Part shown: positions 1-7,624 of the stretch, one piece after another
Position numbering within the stretch: position 1 is the first letter of the stretch
Layout: every line of letters starts with the position of its first letter
Notes under the pieces: generated by a model
What the model saw: the letters and a program-made list of their open reading frames with translations, nothing else
Databases searched by the model: none
Told to the model about the DNA's origin: nothing
Assembly (NCBI GenBank): GCA_027063075.1
Contig: JAMOSM010000079.1
Coordinates: forward strand, 1 to 12,141
DNA: 12,141 bases
Reading direction: 5' to 3'
Source of the DNA: Nautiliaceae bacterium
GTDB taxonomy: Bacteria > Campylobacterota > Campylobacteria > Campylobacterales > Nautiliaceae
Position numbers and translations under genes: made by a program

Positions 1-257
1 ATATATAAATTTCCACTCTCCGGGTCAAACTCAATTTCTTCTGGTAAAAAACACGTTTTTAAGTCATCAAATATTAAATCATCAAATCTTATTTTCTTAT
101 CAAAAAACTTTTCAATTACAACTTTTGTATTTACAACCCTTCTATCACTTCCAAGAATATACTCCACCATTGCCTCAAACTCTTCAACCTCATCAAACTC
201 TCTTATTTTAGAGTGCCATGTTTCAAGAAAATATTCAAGTGCTTCAATTCCTCTCAT
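1..257 (-). CDS. Hypothetical protein, 5' part only (runs off left edge)
   Basis: An open frame of 85 full codons starts with ATG at 257-255 and continues uninterrupted to the window edge, so the C-terminus is missing. The start is supported by a strong Shine-Dalgarno AGGAGG (minus strand, 268-263) five bases upstream. The visible product begins MRGIEALEYFLETWHSKI and is acidic and apparently soluble, rich in E, D and F, with a probable amphipathic helix over residues 1-35. There is no signal peptide, no membrane segment and one cysteine (codons near 51-49). I do not recognise the family. It lies 26 bp downstream of the DJ-1-family gene and its ribosome-binding site directly follows that gene's terminator U-tract, so its expression probably depends on read-through unless a cryptic promoter exists. 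It is a real gene by start context and codon pattern; function is unknown. Confidence 0.75.
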   Translation of the reverse strand, partial: MRGIEALEYFLETWHSKIREFDEVEEFEAMVEYILGSDRRVVNTKVVIEKFFDKKIRFDDLIFDDLKTCFLPEEIEFDPESGNLY

Positions 258-267
258 TTTTACCTCC

Positions 268-306
268 TAAAAATAAAAAGGCTTTAGCAGTAATCTGCTA
301 AAAGCC
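268..306 (-). terminator. Intrinsic terminator overlapping the 3' end of the DJ-1-family gene
   Basis: In the minus-strand transcript, GGCTTTTAGCAG (306-295), loop ATTA and CTGCTAAAGCC (290-280) form an 11-bp stem with one bulged T, followed at once by TTTTTATTTTTA (279-268). The last four codons and the TAA stop of the DJ-1-family gene lie inside the hairpin. The + strand reading has no T-tract after the hairpin, so it works in the minus direction only. The U-tract runs straight into the AGGAGG of the next gene, so it may act as an attenuator rather than a complete stop. Confidence 0.8.
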
Positions 307-838
307 CCGCTTTAAGCTGTTTATAAATCTCTTCTCCAGCAAACTTTCTAACAATTTCAAGCCCAAAGCAAATTGCAGTTCCAGGTCCTTTTGAAGTCAG
401 TACGTTTTTATCTTCAACAACCTTAGCATCAGATACATACCCCTCTTTTTTTATATTTTCTTCCCATCCAGGATAAGCCGTGTATTTATCTTTTAAAACT
501 CCAGCTTCTTTTAGTGCATAAGGCGCCGCACAAATTGCTCCTACATATTTTCCTTTTTTATCCATCTCTTTTAAAAGGTTTTGAACATATTCGTCTTTTG
601 CTAAATTAATAGCTCCAGGAAGTCCTCCAGGAAGAACCACAAGTTCAAGTTCATCTGCATTTACAAGCTCAATTTTAGTATCAGGAATAACCCTTATATT
701 ATGAGCACCGAAAATTACATCCCCTCCGACTCCCGCTACTATTACATTTAAACCGCCTCTTCTCATAACATCAATTAAGCTCATAGCTTCGATTTCTTCA
801 AATCCGTTTGCCAAAGGAACACATACATTTACTGCCAT
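284..838 (-). CDS. DJ-1/PfpI (ThiJ/YajL-type) family protein
   Basis: A 184-residue cytoplasmic protein, close to the usual 185-196 for this family. Residues 12-17 (GFEEIE) carry the conserved glutamate (E17, matching E18 of human DJ-1). LPGG is at 69-72. The nucleophile elbow GAICAAP puts the reactive cysteine at C103, and SKGPGT near 149-154 matches the SRGPGT segment of DJ-1. The histidine found in the human KVTTHP segment is a tyrosine here (KYTAYPG), which is common among bacterial members. Family members have been credited with peroxide sensing, chaperone, glyoxalase or deglycase activity, and the exact reaction cannot be read from sequence. The start ATG has AAAGGAGG 5-6 bases upstream. 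It has its own promoter just upstream, 45 bp from the end of the heme operon, and a terminator in its 3' end, so it looks like a separate unit, perhaps an oxidative or carbonyl stress gene. Confidence 0.93.
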   Translation of the reverse strand: MAVNVCVPLANGFEEIEAMSLIDVMRRGGLNVIVAGVGGDVIFGAHNIRVIPDTKIELVNADELELVVLPGGLPGAINLAKDEYVQNLLKEMDKKGKYVGAICAAPYALKEAGVLKDKYTAYPGWEENIKKEGYVSDAKVVEDKNVLTSKGPGTAICFGLEIVRKFAGEEIYKQLKAGLLADYC

Positions 839-858
839 TTACCCCTCCTTTTTAGTTA

Positions 859-887
859 ATTATACTAAATTTTTCTAAATTCATCAA
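859..887 (-). promoter_or_regulatory. Sigma70-type promoter of the DJ-1-family gene
   Basis: On the minus strand TTGATG (887-882), a 17-base spacer and a perfect TATAAT (864-859) precede the gene. The predicted transcript starts near 852, only about 14 bases before the ATG and right at the AAAGGAGG ribosome site. The -35 overlaps the TGA stop of the upstream gene. An inverted repeat TTTAGT...ACTAAA (851-856 and 864-869) straddles the -10 and could be an operator, though such repeats occur by chance in AT-rich DNA. Confidence 0.65.
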
Positions 888-1582
888 CTAACGTTTTCAA
901 TTTTAACTCTTAAAAAAGGATACTCATCGACAGGTTTTAAAATAACTCCAAACGTTCCTTTTAACTGAGGAATTTTTTTAACCTCTTTAATCTCACCTTC
1001 AACTTTTACTTTTAATGATTTTATTTTATTCGCAATTACAAACTGATGAGAACATAAAAGCTCATTTTCTTTTACAACATTCGGGTCCTCACATGCATAT
1101 ACAACACTCCCATCAAAACTCTCAAGCTCATCAATCTCTTCAGGTATTACCTCTTTTTCAACCTCAACAATTTCTGCAAGCTCAGGGTCACTTGGTTCAA
1201 ACACTTTATCAAGCTTTATACCTTTAACCTCAATACCTCCAAAATAATTTAAAATCTCAAGAAACTTTTTAATATTTTCAAGCCTTGGATGCAGTAAAAC
1301 ATCTCTTCCTATAATCAGTTTTTTTATATTTTCTATCCTTTCTAAATCAAACTCATCAAAATTACTCTCACTAAATAAATACCCATCATCCATTTCATCA
1401 AAATAATTTTTTATCATTTCAGGAACTTTTTCATATGCAAAATGTTTAGTAATTAAAGCAATTACCGCTTCTTCCGCCATAGGCTCATAAGCAATACACT
1501 CTTTTCCTTCAACTCTTATTGGATGCATAAAAACATCCGCTTTTATATCTTTTAAAGGAAGATTTCCTATTGAAACTATCAT
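884..1582 (-). CDS. Conserved-looking hypothetical protein at the end of the heme operon
   Basis: A 232-residue protein I cannot assign to a family. It is acidic, with no signal peptide or obvious membrane helix, so it is probably cytoplasmic. Residues 1-120 look mixed alpha/beta and rich in D and E (for example FDEMDDGYLFSESNFDEFDL). Residues 135-156 are a low-complexity glutamate-rich linker, and 157-232 look like a small beta-rich domain (SFDGSVVYACEDPN, then KVKVEGEIKEVKKIP and LKGTFGVILKP). Cysteines are at 29, 164 and 177 with no metal-binding spacing. It starts 9 bp after the hemN stop, and its weak ribosome site (AAGGAAAA) overlaps the end of hemN, so it is co-transcribed and probably co-translated with the heme genes. 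It does not resemble HemD, the missing pathway enzyme. The C-terminal beta domain faintly recalls accessory domains of Campylobacterota complex I subunits; that is an unverified impression. Confidence 0.85.
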   Translation of the reverse strand: MIVSIGNLPLKDIKADVFMHPIRVEGKECIAYEPMAEEAVIALITKHFAYEKVPEMIKNYFDEMDDGYLFSESNFDEFDLERIENIKKLIIGRDVLLHPRLENIKKFLEILNYFGGIEVKGIKLDKVFEPSDPELAEIVEVEKEVIPEEIDELESFDGSVVYACEDPNVVKENELLCSHQFVIANKIKSLKVKVEGEIKEVKKIPQLKGTFGVILKPVDEYPFLRVKIENVS

Positions 1583-1591
1583 TTTTTTTCC

Positions 1592-2950
1592 TTAAATTGA
1601 CTTTGAAAATACTTTTTGGTTTGCCATTTTTTTAAAATATTCATCAAAAGGCAATACAATATTTCTGATTAACAGAGTCCCTGTTTTATTTACTAATATT
1701 TTTTTAGGCGTAATTTCCACAAGCCCTTCTTTTATAAACTCTTCAAGTTCTTTAAGTTCATTTTCAAATTTTTTTCTAAAATCAATACCAAAAGTCTTTT
1801 CAAATCTTTCAATATCAAAAGAAAAATTCGCCATCATTTCCATAATAACGTATTTTCTTATCAAATCTTCATCATTTAGCTTAACTCCCCTAAATACAGG
1901 CAGTTTTCCGTCATCAATTGCTTTTTCGTATGATTTTAAATCTTTATAGTTTTGAAAATAAGCTTTTTCTGTTTCACTAATTGAGGTTAAACCAAAACCT
2001 ATCAAATCAGCCCCGCCTTTTGTGGTATATCCTTGAAAATTTCTGTGAAGTTCTCCTTTTTCAATCGCTTTAAAAAGTTCATCATCAGGTTTTGCAAAAT
2101 GGTCCATTCCAACCATTTTATAACCGTTGTTTTCAAAAAAGTCTATAACATATTTAAAAATTTTAAGTTTCTCTTCAGGAGTCGGAAGAGTTGTTTCATC
2201 AATTTTTCTCATACCTTTTTTAAGCCACGGAACGTGAGCATAGTTAAATACGGCAAGTCTGTCAGGATTTAACTCTTTTACCAGCTCAAGCGTCTTTTTA
2301 AACGTCTCTAACGTCTGAAAAGGAAGTCCGTAAATCAGGTCTATATTTATAGAATCAATTCCGGCAGCCCTTGCAATATCCACTGCCTCTTTTGTTAAAT
2401 CAAAAGGCTGAATTCTATTTACCGCTTTTTGAGTCTCTTCATTAAAATCCTGCACTCCAAAGCTTATTCTATTTACCCCGTATTCTTTCATAACATCCAT
2501 ATGCTCTTTAGAAAAAAATCTCGGGTCAATTTCCACACTTATTTCAGCATCTTTTTCAAAATTTTTAAAATGTGAATAGATAAGCTCATAAATTTCTCTA
2601 AGCTCCTCTGGAGTAAAAAATGTAGGTGTCCCCCCTCCAAAATGAAGCTGTCTTACAACTCTAAAAGTATCAAGATATTTTGCCCATATCTCAAGCTCTT
2701 TTTTTAAATAATCAATATATCTTTTTCTTTTGCTCTCTTTCGAAGTATAAACAACATTACAGCCGCAAAAATAACAAGCACTCTTACAAAAAGGAAGATG
2801 AAAATAAAGACTAAGAGGTTTAGTAGATTTTAATTCATCAATAATATCTTCAGGAGCTAAATCCCTAAACTCAACCGCTGTCGGATAAGATGTATATCTT
2901 GGTGCATGGCGGGAAAAGCGGGAGAGTTTTTTAAAATCTATTTCGCTCAT
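1592..2950 (-). CDS. hemN: Oxygen-independent coproporphyrinogen III oxidase (radical SAM)
   Basis: A 452-residue cytoplasmic radical SAM enzyme that converts coproporphyrinogen III to protoporphyrinogen IX without oxygen by two oxidative decarboxylations. Length matches E. coli HemN (457). The N-terminal HAPRYTSYPTA segment is typical of true HemN and less so of HemW. The cluster motif C55-x3-C59-x2-C62-x-C64 (FCKSACYFCGC) has three cysteines for the [4Fe-4S] cluster plus the conserved fourth one seen in HemN. GGGTPT at 105-110 is the SAM-binding turn, followed by FGVQDF, LIYGLPFQT and the GMDHFAKPDDEL segment characteristic of HemN. The start ATG overlaps the hemC stop by 4 bp (ATGA) and has AAGGA upstream. 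Use of this enzyme instead of an oxygen-dependent HemF fits an anaerobic or microaerobic host. Confidence 0.97.
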   Translation of the reverse strand: MSEIDFKKLSRFSRHAPRYTSYPTAVEFRDLAPEDIIDELKSTKPLSLYFHLPFCKSACYFCGCNVVYTSKESKRKRYIDYLKKELEIWAKYLDTFRVVRQLHFGGGTPTFFTPEELREIYELIYSHFKNFEKDAEISVEIDPRFFSKEHMDVMKEYGVNRISFGVQDFNEETQKAVNRIQPFDLTKEAVDIARAAGIDSINIDLIYGLPFQTLETFKKTLELVKELNPDRLAVFNYAHVPWLKKGMRKIDETTLPTPEEKLKIFKYVIDFFENNGYKMVGMDHFAKPDDELFKAIEKGELHRNFQGYTTKGGADLIGFGLTSISETEKAYFQNYKDLKSYEKAIDDGKLPVFRGVKLNDEDLIRKYVIMEMMANFSFDIERFEKTFGIDFRKKFENELKELEEFIKEGLVEITPKKILVNKTGTLLIRNIVLPFDEYFKKMANQKVFSKSI

Positions 2951-3834
2951 AGATATTCCTTAAACTCTTTTGCAAAAGCCCTGCCTGCTTCTTGCCATTC
3001 ATCAAAAGGCACTACAAGTTCTTTTTTTATAAGTTTCTCATCTCTGCCCATAAGAGCAGCTTTTATTTTTATACTATCATCCACCATTATTTTTGCATTA
3101 ACTCCAACAGGTGCATGACAACCTAAATTCAGCTCATCTACAAAATCTCTCTCAATTGTAACTTCAATTTTTGTCCAAAGGTCATTAAGAGGTTTTACTG
3201 CATTAATTACAGCTTCATCTTTTATAGTTTCAATTCCTAAAGCCCCTTGTCCCATAGCAGGAATCATAATATCTGTATCTAAAACCTCAAAATACTTAAC
3301 TTCCTTTGTAAGTCCAAGTCTTTTAATCCCGGCATACGCTAAAATAATAGCATCATACTCACCACGTTTTAGTTTATTAATTCTTGTATCAACATTTCCC
3401 CTAAGGTCTGTAATTACCAAATCTTCTCTAAAAGCTTTAAGCTGCATAGCACGTCTGATTGAACTTGTACCAACTACTGCGTTATGAGGCAGTTCAGCTA
3501 ACGTTTCAAACGTTTCACTTAAAAAACAATCCTCAACCGCTTCTCTTTTTGGAATGGCTGCAAGCTCAAAATGCTCAGTATCATATTGAGTCGGAAAATC
3601 TTTTAAAGAATGTACCGCAATTTGCGCTTCACCTCTTAAAAGAGCTTCTTCCACTTCTTTAATAAAAAGCCCTTTTCCTCCGATTTCCGCAAGAGGTTTA
3701 TCTAAAATTTTATCCCCTGTCGTAGTTACAATTTTAAGTTCTACTTCATGTCCAAGATTTTCAAGTCTTTTTTTAACCCATTCAGCCTGCCATAAAGCCA
3801 GCTTACTTCCACGCGTTGCAATTGTAAGTTTCAT
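2947..3834 (-). CDS. hemC: Porphobilinogen deaminase (hydroxymethylbilane synthase)
   Basis: A 295-residue cytoplasmic enzyme that polymerises four porphobilinogen units to hydroxymethylbilane. Visible motifs include ATRGSKLALWQA at 6-17, TTGD with GGKGLFIKE (38-60), HSLKDFPT at 75-82 with the catalytic aspartate D79, TSSIRR at 123-128 and LRGNVDTR at 144-151. The dipyrromethane cofactor cysteine is C239 in LGCHAPVG; the residue after it is His where many bacterial enzymes have Gln (GGCQ). The protein is slightly shorter than E. coli HemC (313). The start ATG has AAAAAAGG upstream; an earlier ATG at 3840-3838 is followed at once by TAG and can be excluded. It follows hemB after a 31-bp gap, the largest gap within the heme cluster. 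Confidence 0.97.
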   Translation of the reverse strand: MKLTIATRGSKLALWQAEWVKKRLENLGHEVELKIVTTTGDKILDKPLAEIGGKGLFIKEVEEALLRGEAQIAVHSLKDFPTQYDTEHFELAAIPKREAVEDCFLSETFETLAELPHNAVVGTSSIRRAMQLKAFREDLVITDLRGNVDTRINKLKRGEYDAIILAYAGIKRLGLTKEVKYFEVLDTDIMIPAMGQGALGIETIKDEAVINAVKPLNDLWTKIEVTIERDFVDELNLGCHAPVGVNAKIMVDDSIKIKAALMGRDEKLIKKELVVPFDEWQEAGRAFAKEFKEYL

Positions 3835-3864
3835 CTACATCCTTTTTTATATTAATTTTACCAA

Positions 3865-3870
3865 ATTATA
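3865..3870 (-). promoter_or_regulatory. Possible internal -10 element before hemC
   Basis: TATAAT on the minus strand overlaps the hemB stop, in the only sizeable gap of the heme cluster (31 bp). No recognisable -35 lies 16-18 bases upstream (CAGCAA at 17). It would give a roughly 24-base leader for hemC. In DNA this AT-rich the match may be accidental. Confidence 0.25.
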
Positions 3871-4843
3871 AAAGTTTTGCAGCATCTTTGCTGTGATAAC
3901 TTATAATCATATCAGCACCAGCCCTTTTAAAAGAAAGAAGTATCTCCATCATTAAATTTTCATAATTCATCCACCCGTTCATACTTGCAGCTTTTACCAT
4001 AGAGTATTCACCGCTTACATTATAAACACATAGTGGCTTTAGAGTATTCTCTTTTATTGTTTTAATAATATCCATAAATGCAAGGGCAGGCTTTACCATT
4101 AAAATATCAGCACCCTCAGCTTCATCAATCAGACTCTCAAGCAGTGCTTCTCTTGAATTTGCCACATCCATTTGGTATGTTTTTCTGTCTTTTGGCAGGT
4201 ATTCATTTGTCACAGGCGCACTCTCAGCCGCATCCCTAAAAGGTCCGTAAAAAGCACTAGCAAACTTAGTAGAATAACTCATAATCGGAATATGAGAAAA
4301 GCCGTTTTCATCTAATGCATTTCTTAGCGTTTCAATAATATTATCCATCATTCCGCTTGGAGCTATCATATCAGCACCCGCACGTGCGTGAATTAAAGCC
4401 TGTTTTGCAGAAATTTTTAAAGTTGCGTCATTATCCACTGTTTTTAATTTAGGGTTTATAATTCCGCAATGTCCGTGGTCTGTAAATTCGCAAAAGCACA
4501 GGTCTGTAATTACGGCAATTTTATCTCCAAAAGTCTCTTTTATTTTTCTTACACTTCTGGCTATTAGCCCCTCTTCATCTAAAGCGTCACTTCCGCAAGA
4601 ATCTTTAAGTTTTGGGATTCCAAAAAGAATTACCGCTTTTATTCCAAGGTCTATGCATTCACCAACCTCATCTAAAAACGCATTTTCACCAAACTGATAA
4701 ATTCCGGGCATTGACTTTATTTCATTTTTTCCATCAAGCCCTTCTTTTATAAAAACAGGCATAATAAGGTCGTTTTTAGTGACATAATTTTCTCTAACCA
4801 AATCTCTTATATTGCTGTTAAGTCTAAGACGTCTAAGATTCAT
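3866..4843 (-). CDS. hemB: Delta-aminolevulinic acid dehydratase (porphobilinogen synthase)
   Basis: A 325-residue cytoplasmic enzyme that condenses two 5-aminolevulinate molecules to porphobilinogen. The catalytic zinc site is intact: C116, C118 and C126 in [14 protein letters not shown], with the spacing of E. coli HemB (120, 122, 130). This is therefore the zinc-dependent type, not the aspartate-rich, magnesium-only type. Schiff-base lysines are K193 ([14 protein letters not shown]) and K251 (MVKPA). Length is normal for the family (about 320-335). Its ATG overlaps the hemE stop by 4 bp (ATGA), which implies translational coupling, and hemC follows downstream. Identity is secure. Confidence 0.98.
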   Translation of the reverse strand: MNLRRLRLNSNIRDLVRENYVTKNDLIMPVFIKEGLDGKNEIKSMPGIYQFGENAFLDEVGECIDLGIKAVILFGIPKLKDSCGSDALDEEGLIARSVRKIKETFGDKIAVITDLCFCEFTDHGHCGIINPKLKTVDNDATLKISAKQALIHARAGADMIAPSGMMDNIIETLRNALDENGFSHIPIMSYSTKFASAFYGPFRDAAESAPVTNEYLPKDRKTYQMDVANSREALLESLIDEAEGADILMVKPALAFMDIIKTIKENTLKPLCVYNVSGEYSMVKAASMNGWMNYENLMMEILLSFKRAGADMIISYHSKDAAKLL

Positions 4844-5880
4844 TTTTGCTCCCTTAATTTTTTAGAATACTCTTTTGCGTAATCTACGAAAAACTTAGCA
4901 TTTTCTACAGGAACATCAGGTAAAATCCCGTGACCTAAATTAAAAATATGCCTGTGTCCGTTCATAATATTAGCTATTTTTTCTACCGCTTCTTTTGTTG
5001 CACTTTTGCTGTATAATCTTGTAGGGTCCATATTTCCCTGAAGGGTATAGTTGTCTTTAAAAATTCCAAGAGCATAATCCATAGGAGTATTCCAATCAAT
5101 CCCTATTACGTCAAATTCCCCGTCCATTTCGCTCATATAAAGTCCAACTCCTTTTGAAAATCCTATTACCGGTACGTGAGGATATTTTTCTTTAAGTTTT
5201 CTTGCTATCTCTTTCATATAGTTCCAAGAAAATTCAAAAAATTTCTCCTTCTCAAGTGCTCCACCCCAGCTGTCAAATATCATAACCGCATCGGCACCTG
5301 CATCAATTTGTTTTGAGAGGTATTCAATGGTCTCTTTTGTATTAAATGCTAATAATCTGTGAAGCATCATAGGGTTTGCATAAACCATTTTTTTAATTTT
5401 TGCATACTGTTTAGAGCCTCTTCCTTCCACCATATACGTGGCAATTGTCCAAGGACTCCCGGCAAAGCCAATTAGAGCTTTATTCTCAGGAAGTCTCTCT
5501 TTTATTTTTTTTACTCCCTCATAAACATAAGAGATTTTTTCATCGGCTTTTGGGTCTAAAGCCTCAATATCCTCTTCTGAAGAGATTGTTTTTTCAAACA
5601 CAGGACCAACCCCTTTTTCAAATCTTAAAGGAAGTCCCATTTCCATTGGAAGATTAAGAATATCGCTAAATAAAATTGCAGCATCAACATCCAGAATTTC
5701 AATCGGCTGAAGGGTAACTTCTGCAACCATTTCCGGATTTTTAGTCATTGTAAGAAAATCCCCGGCTTTACGTCTAACTTCCATATACTCAGGCAAATAC
5801 CTTCCAGCCTGTCTCATCATCCAAACGGGCGTATATGGAGTCTCTTTGCCAAAACAAGCATCTATAAAAATCTTACTCAT
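4840..5880 (-). CDS. hemE: Uroporphyrinogen decarboxylase
   Basis: A 346-residue cytoplasmic enzyme that removes four carboxylates from uroporphyrinogen III to give coproporphyrinogen III. The signature [15 protein letters not shown] (18-32) supplies R23 and R27. D73 lies in AILFSDIL (the key aspartate, D86 in the human enzyme), Y149 in [12 protein letters not shown]204 in DSWGG and H317 in [11 protein letters not shown]. All known substrate-binding residues appear present, and length matches the family (about 340-365). AAAGGAG lies just upstream of the ATG, and the gene follows hemA after 12 bp. The order hemA-hemE-hemB-hemC-hemN does not follow the reaction order, and hemD, whose product feeds HemE, is not in the window. 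Confidence 0.98.
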   Translation of the reverse strand: MSKIFIDACFGKETPYTPVWMMRQAGRYLPEYMEVRRKAGDFLTMTKNPEMVAEVTLQPIEILDVDAAILFSDILNLPMEMGLPLRFEKGVGPVFEKTISSEEDIEALDPKADEKISYVYEGVKKIKERLPENKALIGFAGSPWTIATYMVEGRGSKQYAKIKKMVYANPMMLHRLLAFNTKETIEYLSKQIDAGADAVMIFDSWGGALEKEKFFEFSWNYMKEIARKLKEKYPHVPVIGFSKGVGLYMSEMDGEFDVIGIDWNTPMDYALGIFKDNYTLQGNMDPTRLYSKSATKEAVEKIANIMNGHRHIFNLGHGILPDVPVENAKFFVDYAKEYSKKLREQK

Positions 5881-5892
5881 TTTTTCTCCTTT

Positions 5893-7152
5893 TTATTTAA
5901 ATATTCCTTTTTCCATATGATATTCGCATTTGTTTATATCCATATCCATACCATTTGCCCCAAAAAGCTTTTTAATAACCGATACAAAAATATCCACTTC
6001 AGCACTCTCAGCCATTTTTCTAAGAGTTACGTTTGGATGATGCAAAAAGCGTTTAAAGGCATTATGTAAGATTTTCTCAACCTCATCCTCAAGTTCTGCT
6101 GGGATATAGCGCTTTTTAACAGCGTTTTGAAGTGCTCTTTTTGAACACTCGTGAGCTTTATCCTGCAAAAATTTAATTACAGGTTCTACCGAAACAGACT
6201 GAAGATATTTATTAAAATCTTTTACACATTTTGTAATAACTTCATTTGCACTTTTTAATTCATTTTCTCTTTTTTTCTTATTTTTTTCACTAATTTCCTG
6301 TAAATCATCAACTTTTATTACTTCTATATCCCCGCACTCAATCTCCTCAATATCGTTTGGTATTGCCAAATCAAACCAGAGCCTTTTAAATTTTGTAGGT
6401 TTTACAAACTCTTTTCTAATTACCGGATAGTTTGAAGCGGTGGCTGAGAAAAGAAGTCTATAATTATTTACAAGTTTTGGAAGACTTTCAAGAGAATGGA
6501 CATCAATATTAACATCATCTCCAAGTTCTTCTTTTAAGGCAATTGCATTTTCAACAGTTCTATTTACTAGAATAATATTTACACCCTCTTTTACTAAATT
6601 TTTGCATACAATCCTTGCAGTATCCCCAACCCCTACAACAACAGCACTGTATCCGCTAAGGTCATTTAGTTTCTCTTTAGCAAGTCTAACCGCAATACTT
6701 GCAACACTTACAGGTTCGCTTGAGATGTTTGTTTGGTTTCTTACTTTTTTTGCACATTTAAAAGAAAAATGGATAAGCCTTGTTAAATCCTGAGCAATAA
6801 AGTGTTTTTCATACGCTTCCATAAAAGCTTCTTTAAGCTGACCTGTTATTTGAGTTTCGCCAACTACCATAGAATCTAAAGAAGCCGCAACCTTAAAAAT
6901 ATGTTCAATTGCTTTATCCTCTTCGTAAATTTCCGCTTTTACCATCTCTTTTGGAGTTATCACTTTATAAAACACTTTATCATAAAGTTCGTTTAAATCC
7001 CTTTTTTTATCAAAAATAACCTCTATTCTGTTACATGTAGATAACAACAACACCTCTTTAAAATCTTTAAAATCCTCTAATTTGAGCTTTGCTAATTTAC
7101 TTCTTAAAACAACATCAGAATTTCGGTAATTAAAGCTGATTATATAATACAT
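5893..7152 (-). CDS. hemA: Glutamyl-tRNA reductase
   Basis: A 419-residue NADPH-dependent enzyme that reduces glutamyl-tRNA(Glu) to glutamate-1-semialdehyde, the committed step of C5-pathway heme synthesis. The catalytic cysteine is C40 in LLSTCNRIEV and H84 (AIEHIF) is the conserved catalytic histidine. SMVVGETQITGQ (94-105) is the family signature and GVGDTA (174-179) the NADPH Rossmann turn. The C-terminal third is the helical dimerisation domain. Length matches E. coli HemA (418). The start ATG lies one base after the stop of the upstream PhnA-like gene, and its ribosome site (AAAAAAGG) sits within the last codons of that gene, so translation is probably coupled. HemL, the next enzyme, is not in the window. 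HemA is usually the control point of the pathway. Confidence 0.98.
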   Translation of the reverse strand: MYYIISFNYRNSDVVLRSKLAKLKLEDFKDFKEVLLLSTCNRIEVIFDKKRDLNELYDKVFYKVITPKEMVKAEIYEEDKAIEHIFKVAASLDSMVVGETQITGQLKEAFMEAYEKHFIAQDLTRLIHFSFKCAKKVRNQTNISSEPVSVASIAVRLAKEKLNDLSGYSAVVVGVGDTARIVCKNLVKEGVNIILVNRTVENAIALKEELGDDVNIDVHSLESLPKLVNNYRLLFSATASNYPVIRKEFVKPTKFKRLWFDLAIPNDIEEIECGDIEVIKVDDLQEISEKNKKKRENELKSANEVITKCVKDFNKYLQSVSVEPVIKFLQDKAHECSKRALQNAVKKRYIPAELEDEVEKILHNAFKRFLHHPNVTLRKMAESAEVDIFVSVIKKLFGANGMDMDINKCEYHMEKGIFK

Positions 7153-7153
7153 A

Positions 7154-7624
7154 TTAAACCTTTTTTATAAACTCCGTTTTTATATAGATATTTTTTGCCA
7201 AAATATGTCCAGGAGTATCTCCAAGACGGATATTTTTAAAAACAGTACCTCTTTTTATAGAATTTCCTCCTTTTACATTCAAATCTTTAATTACCATAAC
7301 ATTATCGCCGTTATTTAGCTTGTTTCCAACACTATCAAACTTCTCTTCCCCCTCTTCTTCAGCCCAAGCAAGTTCATCTTCTTCAAGATACATCATATCA
7401 GTTAAATCAACACGCCCAAGCTTTTTTAAAAGACGATAAGTTAAAACCTTAACAGCGCTTTTTTCACTCCACATAGCATCATTTAGACATTGAAAATGAT
7501 TTTCATCTAAATTACCACTTTCAATCTGATTTTTACAATCTTCACATAAATTTACATATTCATCTTTTGGCTCAACTTTAAAAGCAGTCACATTTTTATT
7601 ACTTCCGCATAAATCACAAATCAT
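7154..7624 (-). CDS. PhnA/YjdM-family zinc-ribbon protein
   Basis: A 156-residue cytoplasmic protein. The N-terminus is a zinc ribbon with C3-x2-C6 and C27-x2-C30. A central segment (CLNDAMWSEKSAVKVLTYRLL, then DMMYLEEDELAWA) is the layout of the longer PhnA-family members. The C-terminal domain (about 95-156) has the diagnostic DSVGNKLNNGDNVMVIKDLN and KRGTVFKNIRL, ending in KTEFIKKV, a small SH3/KOW-like barrel. The family was named from E. coli phn genetics, but most members are not phosphonate enzymes and their role is unknown; the zinc ribbon and barrel would suit nucleic-acid or protein binding (inference). It overlaps the ccsBA stop by 4 bp (ATGA) and is one base from hemA, so it is locked between cytochrome c assembly and heme synthesis. 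I would not transfer a phosphonate function to it. Confidence 0.9.
   Translation of the reverse strand: MICDLCGSNKNVTAFKVEPKDEYVNLCEDCKNQIESGNLDENHFQCLNDAMWSEKSAVKVLTYRLLKKLGRVDLTDMMYLEEDELAWAEEEGEEKFDSVGNKLNNGDNVMVIKDLNVKGGNSIKRGTVFKNIRLGDTPGHILAKNIYIKTEFIKKV

Noticed and set aside
884..1582. The unknown last gene as the missing hemD
   Set aside because: Length would fit, but the sequence does not start with the usual HemD strand-loop (TRP-like) motif and has an acidic two-part layout unlike HemD.
3234..3236. Histidine after the HemC cofactor cysteine as a sign of inactivity
   Set aside because: The cofactor cysteine and catalytic aspartate are intact and the following position varies between families, so the enzyme is expected to be active.
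7154..7624. Phosphonate metabolism based on the PhnA name
   Set aside because: No other phn gene is present, and the family name does not reflect a demonstrated phosphonate activity for such proteins; the context is heme and cytochrome c.
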